A DNA stretch of 64,000 nucleotides, from NCBI GenBank assembly GCA_051654865.1, contig JBOFYV010000024.1:103068-167067 (forward strand), written 5' to 3'. Below the pieces are notes generated by a model. It was not told where the DNA came from and searched no databases. It saw nothing but the letters and a program-made list of their open reading frames with translations. Shown piece after piece: positions 51,778-62,116 of this stretch. The translations under genes were made by a program, and so were the position numbers. Positions within the stretch are counted from its first letter, which is position 1. Each line of letters opens with the position of its first letter. This DNA is from JBOFOR01 sp051654865 (GTDB lineage: Bacteria > Bacillota > Clostridia > Peptostreptococcales > Peptostreptococcaceae).

Positions 51778-53808
51778 TTACTTTGAAATTATGGACAAGT
51801 CATTTTTATGGCTTAACAAATATTTACCTATAAATAATAAAATAAGTCCTATAAAAAGTAATATAACTTCTTGGGTAAATGGAATCAATTCGATACTAGA
51901 TGAAGCAATATGTCCTGCTTGCTGACTGTAATAATTTACAATAACAGATACACCGTTATTTAAAAAGTGCATAATCATAGCTACAAAAATGGAACCAGAT
52001 TTATAAACACTATAAGCAAGTATTATCCCTAATATAGTAGTGGGAACAATTCTAATAAAGTCTATATGCATAAATCCAAACAACAAAGCACTGAAAAATA
52101 TTGCTCTTTGAGGATACTTCTTACTCTTATTAAAAGAAGTTAATATAAATCCTCTAAATAACATCTCTTCACAAATGGCAGGCATAACGGCTACTATTAA
52201 TAAATTAAGAAACAAAGAATCCTTTATGTAAAGAGCATCATTTAAAGACTCTGCTACTTCAAGGTTACTTGGGAAAAAATAAAGTAGTATTTGAGTAACT
52301 AATAATACTATTACATAACCTCCAGCCCAAAGTATTACTGATCCTAGAATATGCTTAAAGGATGGTAAGTTGATACTAAATACCTTTTTAAAATCTGATT
52401 TAATATAAAATGCAAATAATACAGGTAATAAAAGTATAACAATTTGAGTTATTGCTATTCCACTCATTCCTAATTTAAACTGAATTATGCTTCCAATATA
52501 TATTAAAAATAATAATGAAAGTACGTATAGTATCATACCATCACTAGGACTAGGTATAGTTCCAATTTTTATATTTGATCTTTTTTCTAAGAAAGAAAAA
52601 CTTTTGTTATCTCCAAAGAGTATATCCTCTGAATTGAATATTTTAGATAAAACAACTACAGAGAGTATGACAAATGCTAAATTTGATATTAGTACCATAG
52701 ATATAAGTCCTACATTACTATCAAATGACATAACACTTTTAATAAGTAAAGAAATATTAATTACCGGTATTACTGATGTTGTAGGTGTTAATTTCATAGC
52801 TGGTACCATAGAAGCATAAGATGGAATCATTATTAATAACATAAGTGGAGTTATATAATTTTGAGCATCTTTAAAACTCTTAGCAAAAGAGCATACGCAC
52901 ATACTTAAAGCAGATACAACCATTGCAAACAAGCATATACATATTATTGTAATAATAACTGGGCCTATTAAACTAGATAAGTTAAAGCTTGACATATCAC
53001 TAGAACTAATAACTCCTTGAGTATAAACCATAAATACTAAGCTAACAAAAATTGATATTATGTTTAATAAAGCAGTAACTATTGCGCTAAAGGATACTGA
53101 TAAATATTTTCCAATAATAAGTTCAAGATTTGATATAGGTAGTGTAAGTAATGTTTCTAGTGTTCCTCTTTCTTTCTCACCTGCCATAACATCTATAGCC
53201 GGATAAATAGCCCCTAATAATACTCCCATAATTAATATAAAAGGTAGTATTTGACCCAATAGATACCCTGCCTTCTCCTCGTTTTTTGCTAAATCTATAT
53301 TTTCGTATGTAATAGGCTCTAATATATAATCATAATCTAGCCCTTCTTTTTCTAAATTAGACCTAACTAAATCTTCCTTATAATCATCTAGTATTTCTAC
53401 AATTTTATCATTAACAACAATGGATTTATCACTAGAGTTGTTTGAATATATTTTAAAACTTAATTTATTGTCTTTCTTTTCTTGGGAAATATAAGCATCT
53501 AATTTTCCATCCTTAATATCTTTTTCATAGTTAGAACTTTTAATTATTTTTATCCCTTCATTGTCTTTGGTAATTTGATTATTTATAAACCTATCTAATA
53601 CTGCGTTATTTGTACTCTGATTAAAGGCTAAGGTTATTTCTTGTTTTTCAATTGAGTTCATACTCATCATTAGTACCTGAGAAAAGCCAACTAAAAGCAA
53701 AGGATAAAGTATAATTGGTAGTATTATCATCATAAATAAACTTTTCTTATCTCTTAGTATATCTAGCATTTCTTTTTTGAATATCTCTAGAATTATTTTA
53801 GTTCTCAA
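51778..53808 (-). CDS. NatB-type ABC permease fused to a CPBP intramembrane protease
   Basis: 676 residues. Residues 1-400 are an ABC-2/NatB-like permease: N-terminal helix, a large extracytoplasmic domain (about 40-180), then five helices including 'VMAGEKERGTLETLLTLPISNLELIIGKYLSVS'. Residues 430-676 form a second membrane domain with CPBP (Abi/Rce1) protease motifs: 'EEMLFRGFI' (EExxxR), 'FGFMH' (FxxxH) and 'MIMHFLNN' (HxxxN). Such fusions are known for Na+-export-type ABC systems. The start is TTG at 53808, with AGAGGTGA 5 nt upstream, inside the end of the ATPase gene (11-nt overlap). Confidence 0.88.
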   Translation of the reverse strand: MRTKIILEIFKKEMLDILRDKKSLFMMIILPIILYPLLLVGFSQVLMMSMNSIEKQEITLAFNQSTNNAVLDRFINNQITKDNEGIKIIKSSNYEKDIKDGKLDAYISQEKKDNKLSFKIYSNNSSDKSIVVNDKIVEILDDYKEDLVRSNLEKEGLDYDYILEPITYENIDLAKNEEKAGYLLGQILPFILIMGVLLGAIYPAIDVMAGEKERGTLETLLTLPISNLELIIGKYLSVSFSAIVTALLNIISIFVSLVFMVYTQGVISSSDMSSFNLSSLIGPVIITIICICLFAMVVSALSMCVCSFAKSFKDAQNYITPLMLLIMIPSYASMVPAMKLTPTTSVIPVINISLLIKSVMSFDSNVGLISMVLISNLAFVILSVVVLSKIFNSEDILFGDNKSFSFLEKRSNIKIGTIPSPSDGMILYVLSLLFLIYIGSIIQFKLGMSGIAITQIVILLLPVLFAFYIKSDFKKVFSINLPSFKHILGSVILWAGGYVIVLLVTQILLYFFPSNLEVAESLNDALYIKDSLFLNLLIVAVMPAICEEMLFRGFILTSFNKSKKYPQRAIFFSALLFGFMHIDFIRIVPTTILGIILAYSVYKSGSIFVAMIMHFLNNGVSVIVNYYSQQAGHIASSSIELIPFTQEVILLFIGLILLFIGKYLLSHKNDLSIISK

Positions 53809-54598
53809 TAATTTCACCTCTTTCACTAGCAAGCTTTATAAATGTATCTCTTAGATTAGTACTATTTGTTAGTTTCTTTAATTCTGTTGGTGTTCCTGTT
53901 GCGATTATCTCACCTTTATGAATCATAAGGATTCTATCACATAATGTTTCTGCCTCTTCCATATAATGAGTTGAATATAAAACCGTTTTATTTCTTTCTT
54001 TTTCTCTTTTCATAAATTCTATGATAGATTGACTACTTATAACATCTAACCCTAGTGTGGGTTCATCGAATATGTATAAGTTCGGCGAGTGTATAAGGCA
54101 ACGAGCGATAGAAGTTCTTTGGGTTTGACCAGTTGATAAATTTTCTATTCTATTATCAATAAACTTACTTAAGTTCATTATTTTGCTTACATCTTCTATT
54201 GAACTGGCTATATTTTCTTTTGGTATTTCATATAAGTTTGCGAAGGTTTTTAGAAGTTCTCTAGGGGATATACGACCGTATAACTTTGTATTTCCTGATA
54301 GATATCCTATTTCATGTTTAGCTTTATCCTTGTCTATTTCGTAATCATACTCCATTACTTTTATAGTACCGCCACTTTGACTAAGTATTCCACCAAGCAT
54401 TCTTAGTAGTGTGGTTTTACCAGCACCGTTTGGCCCTAGTATTCCTATTATTTCACCTTTATTAGCTACAAAGCTAACATTATTTACAGCAAGAAATTCT
54501 TCTTTTTTTGTTTTTAATCTTTTTAATTTACTTTTATCATCTTTTACTACCCTTGTGAAAACTTTGGATAAATTTTTTACTTCTATTACTGTATCCAT
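53798..54598 (-). CDS. NatA-type ABC ATP-binding protein
   Basis: 266 residues with Walker A 'GPNGAGKTT', Q-loop region 'GYLSGNTKLYGRISP', signature 'LSTGQTQRTSIARCL', Walker B 'LYIFDEPTLGLD' and H-loop 'STHYMEEA'. The Q-loop Gln is replaced by Ser ('GYLSGNTKLY'), as in many ABC-2 exporters. N-terminal 'KLKRLKTKKEEFLAVNNVSF' matches NatA. It is the first gene of a two-gene operon with the NatB-CPBP fusion, probably for Na+ or drug efflux. GGAGGA lies 5 nt before ATG. Confidence 0.9.
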   Translation of the reverse strand: MDTVIEVKNLSKVFTRVVKDDKSKLKRLKTKKEEFLAVNNVSFVANKGEIIGILGPNGAGKTTLLRMLGGILSQSGGTIKVMEYDYEIDKDKAKHEIGYLSGNTKLYGRISPRELLKTFANLYEIPKENIASSIEDVSKIMNLSKFIDNRIENLSTGQTQRTSIARCLIHSPNLYIFDEPTLGLDVISSQSIIEFMKREKERNKTVLYSTHYMEEAETLCDRILMIHKGEIIATGTPTELKKLTNSTNLRDTFIKLASERGEIIEN

Positions 54599-54773
54599 AA
54601 TCTCCTCCTTTTTATATTGGTTCTATATTTTAAAGTATATAGAACTTTATATATTATGACTACAACAGATACACTAATTTAAATTTTATATAGTAATCAG
54701 ATGAAATCCTTTGAATTTTTACAATGAACTAAAGAATATAATGAAAATATAAATTAAAAAAGGAGAGGAATAT

Positions 54774-56492
54774 ATGAGTTTATATATTGAGTATATTAAA
54801 AAATATAGGGTTCCTTTTTTAATAGCTATTATTTGTGTAGCTATGGAGGCAATCTGTGATTTACTTGGTCCAACCCTTATGTCTAATATAATAAATAAGG
54901 GTGTAAATGGCGGAAGTTTTTCAGATATATATTATTGGGGTGGTCTAATGCTTATGGTTGCTGTGTGTGGAGCTTTCTTTGCTATAATTCGTAATATTTT
55001 AGCATCTAAAGTATCACAACAAATTGGAGCAGATTTAAGATATGATTTATTTAAGAAGATATTATATTTTTCAGAGATAGGTACAGATAAAATTGAAACT
55101 GGATCTCTTATAACACGTATGACTAATGATACAGCTCAAGTTGTTCAATTTATAAATGGAACTATGCGTATTTTCATAAAAGCGCCTATAACTTGTATAG
55201 GAAGTATAGTTTTTGCAACAATACTTAATTTTAGGCTTTCTATGATTATATATGTAGTAGTAGCGATAGTTGGTGGATTGATAATAATTAGTATGAAAAT
55301 TAGCTATTCTCGTTTTTATAAATTACAAAAATCTATGGATAGTTTAAATTCAGTTGTTCAAGAATATCTTATAGGAATTAGATTAGTAAAAGCTTTTGGA
55401 AGCTATGATAAGGAAAAAGAAAAGTTTAAAAAGTGTAATGATAATTTAATGGAAAATGGAATTTCATCTCAAATTGTTGTAACTTTAACATCACCTCTTA
55501 TGACTTTTACTGTTGGTATAGGAACTGTAATTATAATTTTTATTGGCAATAAGCTTTTCTATGTTAATCTTGCAAATCCTGGAGATATAACAGCATTTAC
55601 AATTTATATGTCACAAATGCTTACATCACTAATAATGATAACTAATATATTTAACACGTTTGTTAGAACAAAAGCATCAATTTCTCGTATTGACGAAATT
55701 TTATTATGTGAAGGAGATTTTAATCATAGAGGGAAAAGCGTAGAATTAAATGGAGAGATAGAATTTAAAAATATTACATTTGCATATCCAAATGGAAGTA
55801 GATTACCTGCACTCAAAAACTTGAGTTTCCATTTAAATCAAGGAGAAAAGCTTGCTATTATAGGACCTACGGGTAGTGGGAAATCTACAATTGCTTGGCT
55901 ATTACTTAGATTTTACGATGTTGAAGAAGGAAGTATTTTAATAAATAACAGAAATATAAAAGAAATAGGAGTAGATGCTCTTAGAAAAAATATTGCTATA
56001 ATACCTCAAAAACCAATGCTATTCTCAGGTTCTATAGGTGAAAATATTAGATGGGGAGATAAAAATGCATCATACAATAAAGTGAAATTTGCAGCTGAAA
56101 AATCACAAGCATCATTTATTAATCATATAGAAGGTGGATTTGACTTTATAATAGGAGGAGGAGGAGTAAATCTATCAGGGGGACAAAAACAGCGAATATC
56201 TATAGCACGTGGAGTTATTAAAGAATCAAATATACTTATCTTAGATGATGCAACAAGTGCTTTAGATGCAGTTACTGAAGCTAAGGTAATAGATGGACTA
56301 AACTCATTAGAAAACAATAAAACTATTATAACTATCACACAACGATGTGGTACAGCAATGTTTTGTGACAAGATTTTAGTTATAGATAACGGTGAAAAAG
56401 TTGGTTTTGGTACACACAATGAACTTATGAAAAATTGTACTATTTATAGAGATATTTACAAAACTCAAATAGAAAGTAGTAAGGAGGTATAA
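54774..56492 (+). CDS. ABC exporter half-transporter A (degenerate ATP site subunit)
   Basis: 572 residues: six membrane helices (1-300) and a nucleotide-binding domain (about 325-572). Walker A 'GPTGSGKST' and signature 'LSGGQKQR' are intact, but Walker B ends in Asp ('ILILDDATSALD' instead of DEAT) and the H-loop reads 'TITQRCGT' with Gln for His. This is the pattern of the non-catalytic subunit in heterodimeric multidrug exporters (BmrC/BmrD-, LmrC/LmrD-like). It is separated by 3 nt from the second half-transporter, its partner. AGGAGAGG precedes ATG. Confidence 0.9.
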   Translation: MSLYIEYIKKYRVPFLIAIICVAMEAICDLLGPTLMSNIINKGVNGGSFSDIYYWGGLMLMVAVCGAFFAIIRNILASKVSQQIGADLRYDLFKKILYFSEIGTDKIETGSLITRMTNDTAQVVQFINGTMRIFIKAPITCIGSIVFATILNFRLSMIIYVVVAIVGGLIIISMKISYSRFYKLQKSMDSLNSVVQEYLIGIRLVKAFGSYDKEKEKFKKCNDNLMENGISSQIVVTLTSPLMTFTVGIGTVIIIFIGNKLFYVNLANPGDITAFTIYMSQMLTSLIMITNIFNTFVRTKASISRIDEILLCEGDFNHRGKSVELNGEIEFKNITFAYPNGSRLPALKNLSFHLNQGEKLAIIGPTGSGKSTIAWLLLRFYDVEEGSILINNRNIKEIGVDALRKNIAIIPQKPMLFSGSIGENIRWGDKNASYNKVKFAAEKSQASFINHIEGGFDFIIGGGGVNLSGGQKQRISIARGVIKESNILILDDATSALDAVTEAKVIDGLNSLENNKTIITITQRCGTAMFCDKILVIDNGEKVGFGTHNELMKNCTIYRDIYKTQIESSKEV

Positions 56493-56495
56493 CTA

Positions 56496-58309
56496 ATGAA
56501 GATGCCATCAATGGGAAAATCAGGGGGTGGAGGGAATCGAAGATTTTCACCTAAAGCAAAGCCTAAAGATGCAAGAGGTACAATGTTAAGAATAATAAAA
56601 ATATATATGAGGTGGGGAAAATCTATATTTGTGGCAATGTTTCTAACATGCATATCCTCTCTTATAACAGTTAGTGTTCCTTATTTTATAGGGAAAACAT
56701 ATAATTATTTTGATATAATAACAAGAAGTTCAAATAATAAAATAATTACAAGAATTTTAATTATTGTAGTAGTATTACACATATCTAATTTGATTATATC
56801 TAGCATTAATGGAGTAATAATGTTAAATGTATCTCAAAAACTAGTGCACTTATTAAGAACTGAATTTTTTCAAAAGATGCAACGTCTTCCTTTAGAATTT
56901 TATGATACTAGATCACACGGAGATTCTATGAGCAGGATTACTAATGATGTAGATAACATTAGCTCTACTATAGCTCAAACAACTACACAACTTATATCAA
57001 GTAGCTTAACTTTAATAGGCTCATTATTTGTTATGATAAATTTAAATATATATCTTACATTAGTTGTTCTTTTATGCATACCGTTAGTAGCTTTGTTGAC
57101 AAAAATGATTACGTCTAGAAGTAAAGCATATTTTTTATCTCAACAACAAAGTTTAGGTACGTTAAATGGAATAATAGAGGAAAATATTTTAGGACTAAAA
57201 ATGGTTAAAGCTTTTGGAAAACAAGAAGATGTACTAGAAACTTTCAAAGAAATTAATGAAAAGCTTTATATAAGTAGCAAAAAAGCTCAAATATGGTCAG
57301 GGTATATGATGCCTTTAATGAATGTTATAAATAATTTAATATTTACTATGGTAGCTATTGTTGGGGGAATGTTGGTAGTAGGATATGGAATAGGTATAGG
57401 AATCGTTGTTAGTTTTTTAAGTTATTCTAAACAATTTGCACACCCACTAAATTCTATAGCTGGAATGTTTAACACGATACAAACATCTCTTGCTAGTGCA
57501 GAAAGAGTGTTTGAAATTTTAGATAGTAAAGAAGAAAAAGAGGATATTAAAGATGCAAAGGAACTAATAAATCCAATCGGAGAAGTAGAGTTTAGGAATG
57601 TTAGCTTTTCATACGATAAAAAAACATCAGTATTAAAAAATATTAGCTTTAAAGTTAAGTCAGGAGTAGTAGTTGCCTTAGTTGGAAAAACAGGAGCTGG
57701 TAAAACGACTATCGTTAATTTACTTACTCGTTTTATGATGTAGATAGTGGAGAAATCCTTATAGACAATGAGCCGATAACAAATCTAAAAAGGGATAGTC
57801 TAAGAAAGTATTTTTCTGTAGTACTTCAAGATACATGTTTATTTACAGGAACGATTATGGATAATATTAGATACTCAAATAATAAAGCATCTGATGATGA
57901 AGTAATAAATGCAGCTAAAATAGCACATGCACATAAATTTATAAGTAAACTACCTAATGGATATCATACAATGGTATGTGGATCCACAGATAATTTAAGT
58001 GAGGGGCAACGTCAACTTATAGCTATTGCTAGAGCTGTATTATGTGATAGTCCTATTCTCATATTAGATGAAGCTACTAGTAGTGTAGATACTAAGACAG
58101 AGAAGGATATTCAAAATGCTTTGGTAAAATTAATGAAAAATAGAACTAGCTTTTTAATTGCTCATAGATTATCTACTATTAGAGATGCAGATAATATTAT
58201 GGTAATAGGAGACTTTGGTATAATTGAAAAAGGAAATCATAAAGAATTGATAAATAAAAAGGGCTATTATTATGAAATGGTAGTAAGTCAAATGGGAAAA
58301 TGTGAATAA
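56496..58309 (+). pseudogene. ABC exporter half-transporter B, frameshifted in the nucleotide-binding domain
   Basis: The first frame (56496-57743) encodes a Gly-rich cytoplasmic leader, six helices and the NBD up to Walker A 'GKTGAGKTTIVNLLTRF', then stops early. Shifting by one base at the T run 57731-57734 restores 'FYDVDSGEILIDNEPI' and the rest to 58309: Q-loop 'VVLQDTCLF', signature 'LSEGQRQLIAIARA', Walker B 'ILILDEATSSVD', H-loop 'IAHRLST'. One T appears to be missing. The intact protein would be about 604 residues and would supply the catalytic Glu and His lacking in subunit A. This is a real mutation or a homopolymer sequencing error. Confidence 0.88.
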
Positions 58310-58320
58310 AATTAAGAGTT

Positions 58321-58363
58321 TACTGTATAAATAGAGTATAATATATACTATATTTATACAGTA
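58321..58363. terminator. Hairpin between convergent genes
   Basis: Perfect 13-bp arms 58321-58333 and 58351-58363 (TACTGTATAAATA and complement). There is no strong T tract on the plus strand. Confidence 0.5.
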
Positions 58364-58369
58364 GCTATA

Positions 58370-59425
58370 TTATTGTAGTGGACTTAAATTTTCATCTCCG
58401 CTCATACTTAAGATGGATTTAACTAATAGTTCTATTTCATTTTCAATATCAATAAGACTAGCAGTTTCACAAGGAGCATGCATATATCTAAGAGGTAGTG
58501 AAACTAGTGCAACAGGTACACCCTTACCTGTTAATCTTATTTTATCTGCATCAGTACCAGTAGTTCTTGGAGTAAGTTCATATTGAATAGATATATCATT
58601 TTCTTTTGCAGCTTTTTCTAAAATATTATTAATCTTTAAACTAATAGGAGCACCCTTAGATAAAATAGGACCTTTACCAAGTGCACAATAGCCGCTTTCA
58701 GTAGGGTTAATTCCAGGATAATCTGTTGCAAATGAAACATCACAAGCTATTGCCATAGTAGGCATAATATGGCTAGCTGCAAAATAAGCCCCTCCCATAT
58801 TTGTTTCTTCATTTACAGTACTTACTGCATAAACAGCTACATTAGGATTCATATCAGATACTCTTCTTAAAACTTCTGCAACTATAAATGCACCAGTTCT
58901 ATTATCCAGGCCTCGACCTGCAAAAGTATTATTTAACATATACTCATAGTCAACATCATATATTATGTAATCCCCAATAGATACAATGTTTTCAATTTCT
59001 TCTTTGTTATTAGCACCACAATCTATAAATAAATCTTTGGCTTCTATTTTATCAGCAGCACCGCCTTGATGTTCAGCTTTAACACCTATTACACCCTTAA
59101 GAATTCCAGACTTAGTTAGTATTCGTACTTTATTTCCAAGGGCTAACTTAGGATTTATACCTCCAGCCTTAGCTATATATATATACCCATTATTATCAAT
59201 GTAATTTACCATATAAGCTATTTCATCACAGTGACCAGCAAGCATTACCTTAAAAGGCTTATCAGAATTTACAGATGCCATAACATTACCAACAACATCA
59301 GTTTCAATTTTATGTGCAAAATCTTTGACATAGTCTATCCATAATTTTTGTATTTCTATTTCATTTCCTGATGGAGATGGAGTTTTGATAAGTTTTTCTA
59401 AAAATAATTTTGATTCTTCTCTCAT
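58370..59425 (-). CDS. M42 family metallo-aminopeptidase
   Basis: 351 residues. M42 (glutamyl aminopeptidase / deblocking aminopeptidase) signatures: 'SPSGNEIEIQKLWIDY', metal ligands His and Asp in 'LAGHCDEIAYMV', Asp in 'GRGLDNRTGAF', catalytic Glu-Glu in 'STVNEETNMGGAYFA', Asp in 'ACDVSFATDYPG', and the late His in 'PLRYMHAPCE'. These tetrahedral peptidases remove N-terminal residues from short peptides in the cytoplasm using two Zn or Co ions. It is divergent from a second M42 gene, with about 140 bp between them. GGAGGT precedes ATG. Confidence 0.92.
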   Translation of the reverse strand: MREESKLFLEKLIKTPSPSGNEIEIQKLWIDYVKDFAHKIETDVVGNVMASVNSDKPFKVMLAGHCDEIAYMVNYIDNNGYIYIAKAGGINPKLALGNKVRILTKSGILKGVIGVKAEHQGGAADKIEAKDLFIDCGANNKEEIENIVSIGDYIIYDVDYEYMLNNTFAGRGLDNRTGAFIVAEVLRRVSDMNPNVAVYAVSTVNEETNMGGAYFAASHIMPTMAIACDVSFATDYPGINPTESGYCALGKGPILSKGAPISLKINNILEKAAKENDISIQYELTPRTTGTDADKIRLTGKGVPVALVSLPLRYMHAPCETASLIDIENEIELLVKSILSMSGDENLSPLQ

Positions 59426-59564
59426 AATTAGTACCTCCTAAAAAATATATATTTAAATTGTAATATAATTGGAAAATTAAGTATATATAAATAGACATTA
59501 ATAGATAAATATTGATATAATTAAATTGAGAATTTTTAGAAAATAAAATAAGGGGAGATAATTT

Positions 59565-60629
59565 ATGGATAAGCAATTAGAGATGTTTAAAAGGTTAACA
59601 GAGGCTAAAAGTGTTCCTGGAAATGAAAGAGATGTAAGAAATTTAATGAAAGAGTACTTAACACCATATGTAGATGAAGTTTCTCAAGACAACATAGGTA
59701 GTGTTATATTCAAAAAAGTAGGTCAAGAAGATGGTCCAAGAATAATGCTAGCAGGACATATGGATGAAATTGGATTCTTAGTTACAAATATAGATGAAAA
59801 AGGATTTATAACATTCCAAACTTTAGGTGGATGGAATGGAAAGGTTATGTTAGCTCAAAAGGTTATAATTACAACATGTGAAGGTAAAGAATATGTGGGG
59901 ATAATAAATGGAAAACCAAGTAAGGATGCAGCTCAATCTATAGATAAAGAGCATATGTTTATAGATTTAGGAGTTGATTCTAAAGAAGAAGTTGAAAAAT
60001 TAGGTATAAGACAAGGTGATATGGTAACACCATATTTTGAATTTGAACAAATGGCAAATCCAAAGTATTTACTAGCTAAAGCATGGGATGATAGAGTAGG
60101 TTGTGCTTTATGTATAGATATCTTAAAAGAAATAAAAGGAAATGAGCATAACAATATAGTTTATGCTGTTGGTACGGTTCAAGAAGAAGTTGGATGTAGA
60201 GGAGCAAAGACGGCTTCAAATATAGTAAATCCTCATATAGGGTTCTCTTTAGATGTAAGTGTTGCTAATGACTGTCCAGGACAAGATACTAAAGCTGGTG
60301 ATGGTAAGTTAGGTAATGGTCCTCAAATACATATATTTGATGGTGGATTAGTAGGCCATGTAGGTCTTAGATTATACTTAGAGAATATAGCTAAAGAGCT
60401 TGATATACCATATCAAATAAATGCTCTTCCATTTGGAGGGACTGATGCAAGTCAAATGCATTTAGCTCATGATGGTGCAGCATGTATAAGTATAGGCATA
60501 CCAACTAGATATATACATTCTCATGCAAGCATAATACACAAGGATGATTATGATAATACTGTTAAGTTAATATCTGAGTTTGTAAAAAGATTAAATAATG
60601 ATGAGTTAAAAAATATATTAGAATACTAA
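59565..60629 (+). CDS. M42 family metallo-aminopeptidase
   Basis: 354 residues, same family as its divergent neighbour: 'AKSVPGNERDVRNLMKEYL', 'LAGHMDEIGFLVTNI', 'AWDDRVGCALCIDIL', 'GTVQEEVGCRGAKTASN', 'SLDVSVANDCPGQD', 'IPTRYIHSHASI'. All metal ligands and the catalytic Glu are present. It resembles the YsdC/FrvX-type branch more than the other copy does. AGGGGAG precedes ATG, and a strong terminator follows. Confidence 0.93.
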   Translation: MDKQLEMFKRLTEAKSVPGNERDVRNLMKEYLTPYVDEVSQDNIGSVIFKKVGQEDGPRIMLAGHMDEIGFLVTNIDEKGFITFQTLGGWNGKVMLAQKVIITTCEGKEYVGIINGKPSKDAAQSIDKEHMFIDLGVDSKEEVEKLGIRQGDMVTPYFEFEQMANPKYLLAKAWDDRVGCALCIDILKEIKGNEHNNIVYAVGTVQEEVGCRGAKTASNIVNPHIGFSLDVSVANDCPGQDTKAGDGKLGNGPQIHIFDGGLVGHVGLRLYLENIAKELDIPYQINALPFGGTDASQMHLAHDGAACISIGIPTRYIHSHASIIHKDDYDNTVKLISEFVKRLNNDELKNILEY

Positions 60630-60636
60630 AATATAC

Positions 60637-60680
60637 AAATAACCTCCCCTTAATATTTTGTTATAGGGGAGGTTATTTTG
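60637..60680 (+). terminator. Rho-independent terminator
   Basis: Perfect 14-bp arms 60637-60650 and 60665-60678 (AAATAACCTCCCCT and complement), then TT. Confidence 0.9.
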
Positions 60681-60730
60681 ATTAACTATACTGAATATAT
60701 ATACAGTAATGTACAAATAGGAGGTAAAAT

Positions 60731-62053
60731 ATGAGCTATAGAGATTTGTTTGATGGAATAGATGAGCAAATACAACTACCAAATGGAGAATATATAATAC
60801 CAATTAACTTTGATAACGGAGCTACAACGCCACCTCTAAAAAGCGTAACAAAAATAGTATCAGACAACATAAAAAACTACGGACCAATAGCAAGAGGGGT
60901 AGGATACAAAGGTGAGTATTGTACTACAATGTTTAATAATGCAAAGGAAACTATACTAAATTTTTTTGGACTAAGTGATACAAACACTCATACTGTAATA
61001 TATACAAAGTCAGATACAGAAGCATTAAATATACTGGCAAACACAATAATAAAAGATAAAGAAGATATGATATTAACTACTAGAATGGAACATCACGCAA
61101 ATGACTTACCATTTAGAAAAGTAGGTAAGGTGGTTTATGTTGATGTAGATAAACTAGGTAGAATAAATATTGATGATATAGAAAAAGAACTAATAAAAGC
61201 TAATGGTAAAATTAAAGTAGTGACTGTAACCGGTGCATCAAATGTAACAGGGTATGTTACACCTATTTATGAAATAGCAAGGATTGCACACAAATATAAT
61301 TCACTAATAATAGTAGATGGAGCACAGTTAGTAGCTCATAAAAAAGTTGATATGAAAGGCAGCAAAGAGGAGGAGAGTATAGATTTTTTAACTTTTTCAG
61401 CACATAAAGCATATGCACCATTTGGAAGTGGAGCGATAGTTGGAAGAAAAGATTATCTAAATAATTCTGAACCGTTTTTAGTGGGAGGAGGATGTGTAGC
61501 TGGGGTATTTGATGAAAGTGTAATATGGACATCAATACCAGAAAGATATGAAGCTGGAACGCAAAATTTCTTTGGAGTAATAGCAATGGCTAAAGCATTA
61601 AATGATTTACAAGGAATTGGGTTTGATAAAATAGAAGAACATGAAGCTCAAATAAAAAACTATTTAACACAAAATATGAAAAATATAAGTAATATTATTT
61701 TGTATGGAGATATAGATTATACAGATGATAGATTAGGTGTAGTGACTTTTAATGTAAAGGATAGAGATTATCACGATATAGCAATGAAGATGGCTACAGA
61801 AAAAGGCATATCCCTAAGAGTAGGAAAGTTTTGTGCACATCCTTATGTATTTAGGCTATTAGGAGTGAGTGATTGTGATGCATATAAGGATATAGTGTCA
61901 GGTGATAGTTATTATGGAATGATAAGAGCTAGCCTTGGACTTTATAATACTATTGAAGAAGCTGATATATTTTTAAATCAGTTAGAATTTATTGTAAATA
62001 GAAAAAATCCTAATCGCAGATGCAAAACTCAGAGCAAGATGATTAGATTTTAA
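60731..62053 (+). CDS. Class V aminotransferase (cysteine desulfurase-like)
   Basis: 440 residues, PLP fold type I. 'INFDNGATTPPLKSV' is the N-terminal substrate loop, 'EHHANDLPFR' and 'IIVDGAQLVAHKKVDM' hold cofactor contacts (Asp to the pyridine N), and Lys of 'FSAHKAYAPFGSGAIVG' is the Schiff-base lysine. 'LRVGKFCAHPYVFR' carries a Cys near the position of the catalytic Cys of SufS-type desulfurases. A desulfurase or selenocysteine lyase-like activity is plausible, but no iron-sulfur assembly genes are nearby. TAGGAGGT precedes ATG. Confidence 0.85.
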   Translation: MSYRDLFDGIDEQIQLPNGEYIIPINFDNGATTPPLKSVTKIVSDNIKNYGPIARGVGYKGEYCTTMFNNAKETILNFFGLSDTNTHTVIYTKSDTEALNILANTIIKDKEDMILTTRMEHHANDLPFRKVGKVVYVDVDKLGRINIDDIEKELIKANGKIKVVTVTGASNVTGYVTPIYEIARIAHKYNSLIIVDGAQLVAHKKVDMKGSKEEESIDFLTFSAHKAYAPFGSGAIVGRKDYLNNSEPFLVGGGCVAGVFDESVIWTSIPERYEAGTQNFFGVIAMAKALNDLQGIGFDKIEEHEAQIKNYLTQNMKNISNIILYGDIDYTDDRLGVVTFNVKDRDYHDIAMKMATEKGISLRVGKFCAHPYVFRLLGVSDCDAYKDIVSGDSYYGMIRASLGLYNTIEEADIFLNQLEFIVNRKNPNRRCKTQSKMIRF

Positions 62054-62099
62054 ATAATAGATAACCCATTGATGTTAAGTCAGTGGGTTATTTATTATT
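62054..62099 (+). terminator. Rho-independent terminator
   Basis: 20-bp arms 62054-62073 and 62080-62099 (core ATAACCCATTGA / TCAGTGGGTTAT with two G-U pairs), T-rich end. Confidence 0.85.
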
Positions 62100-62116
62100 T
62101 AAAGCTAAAATATACA

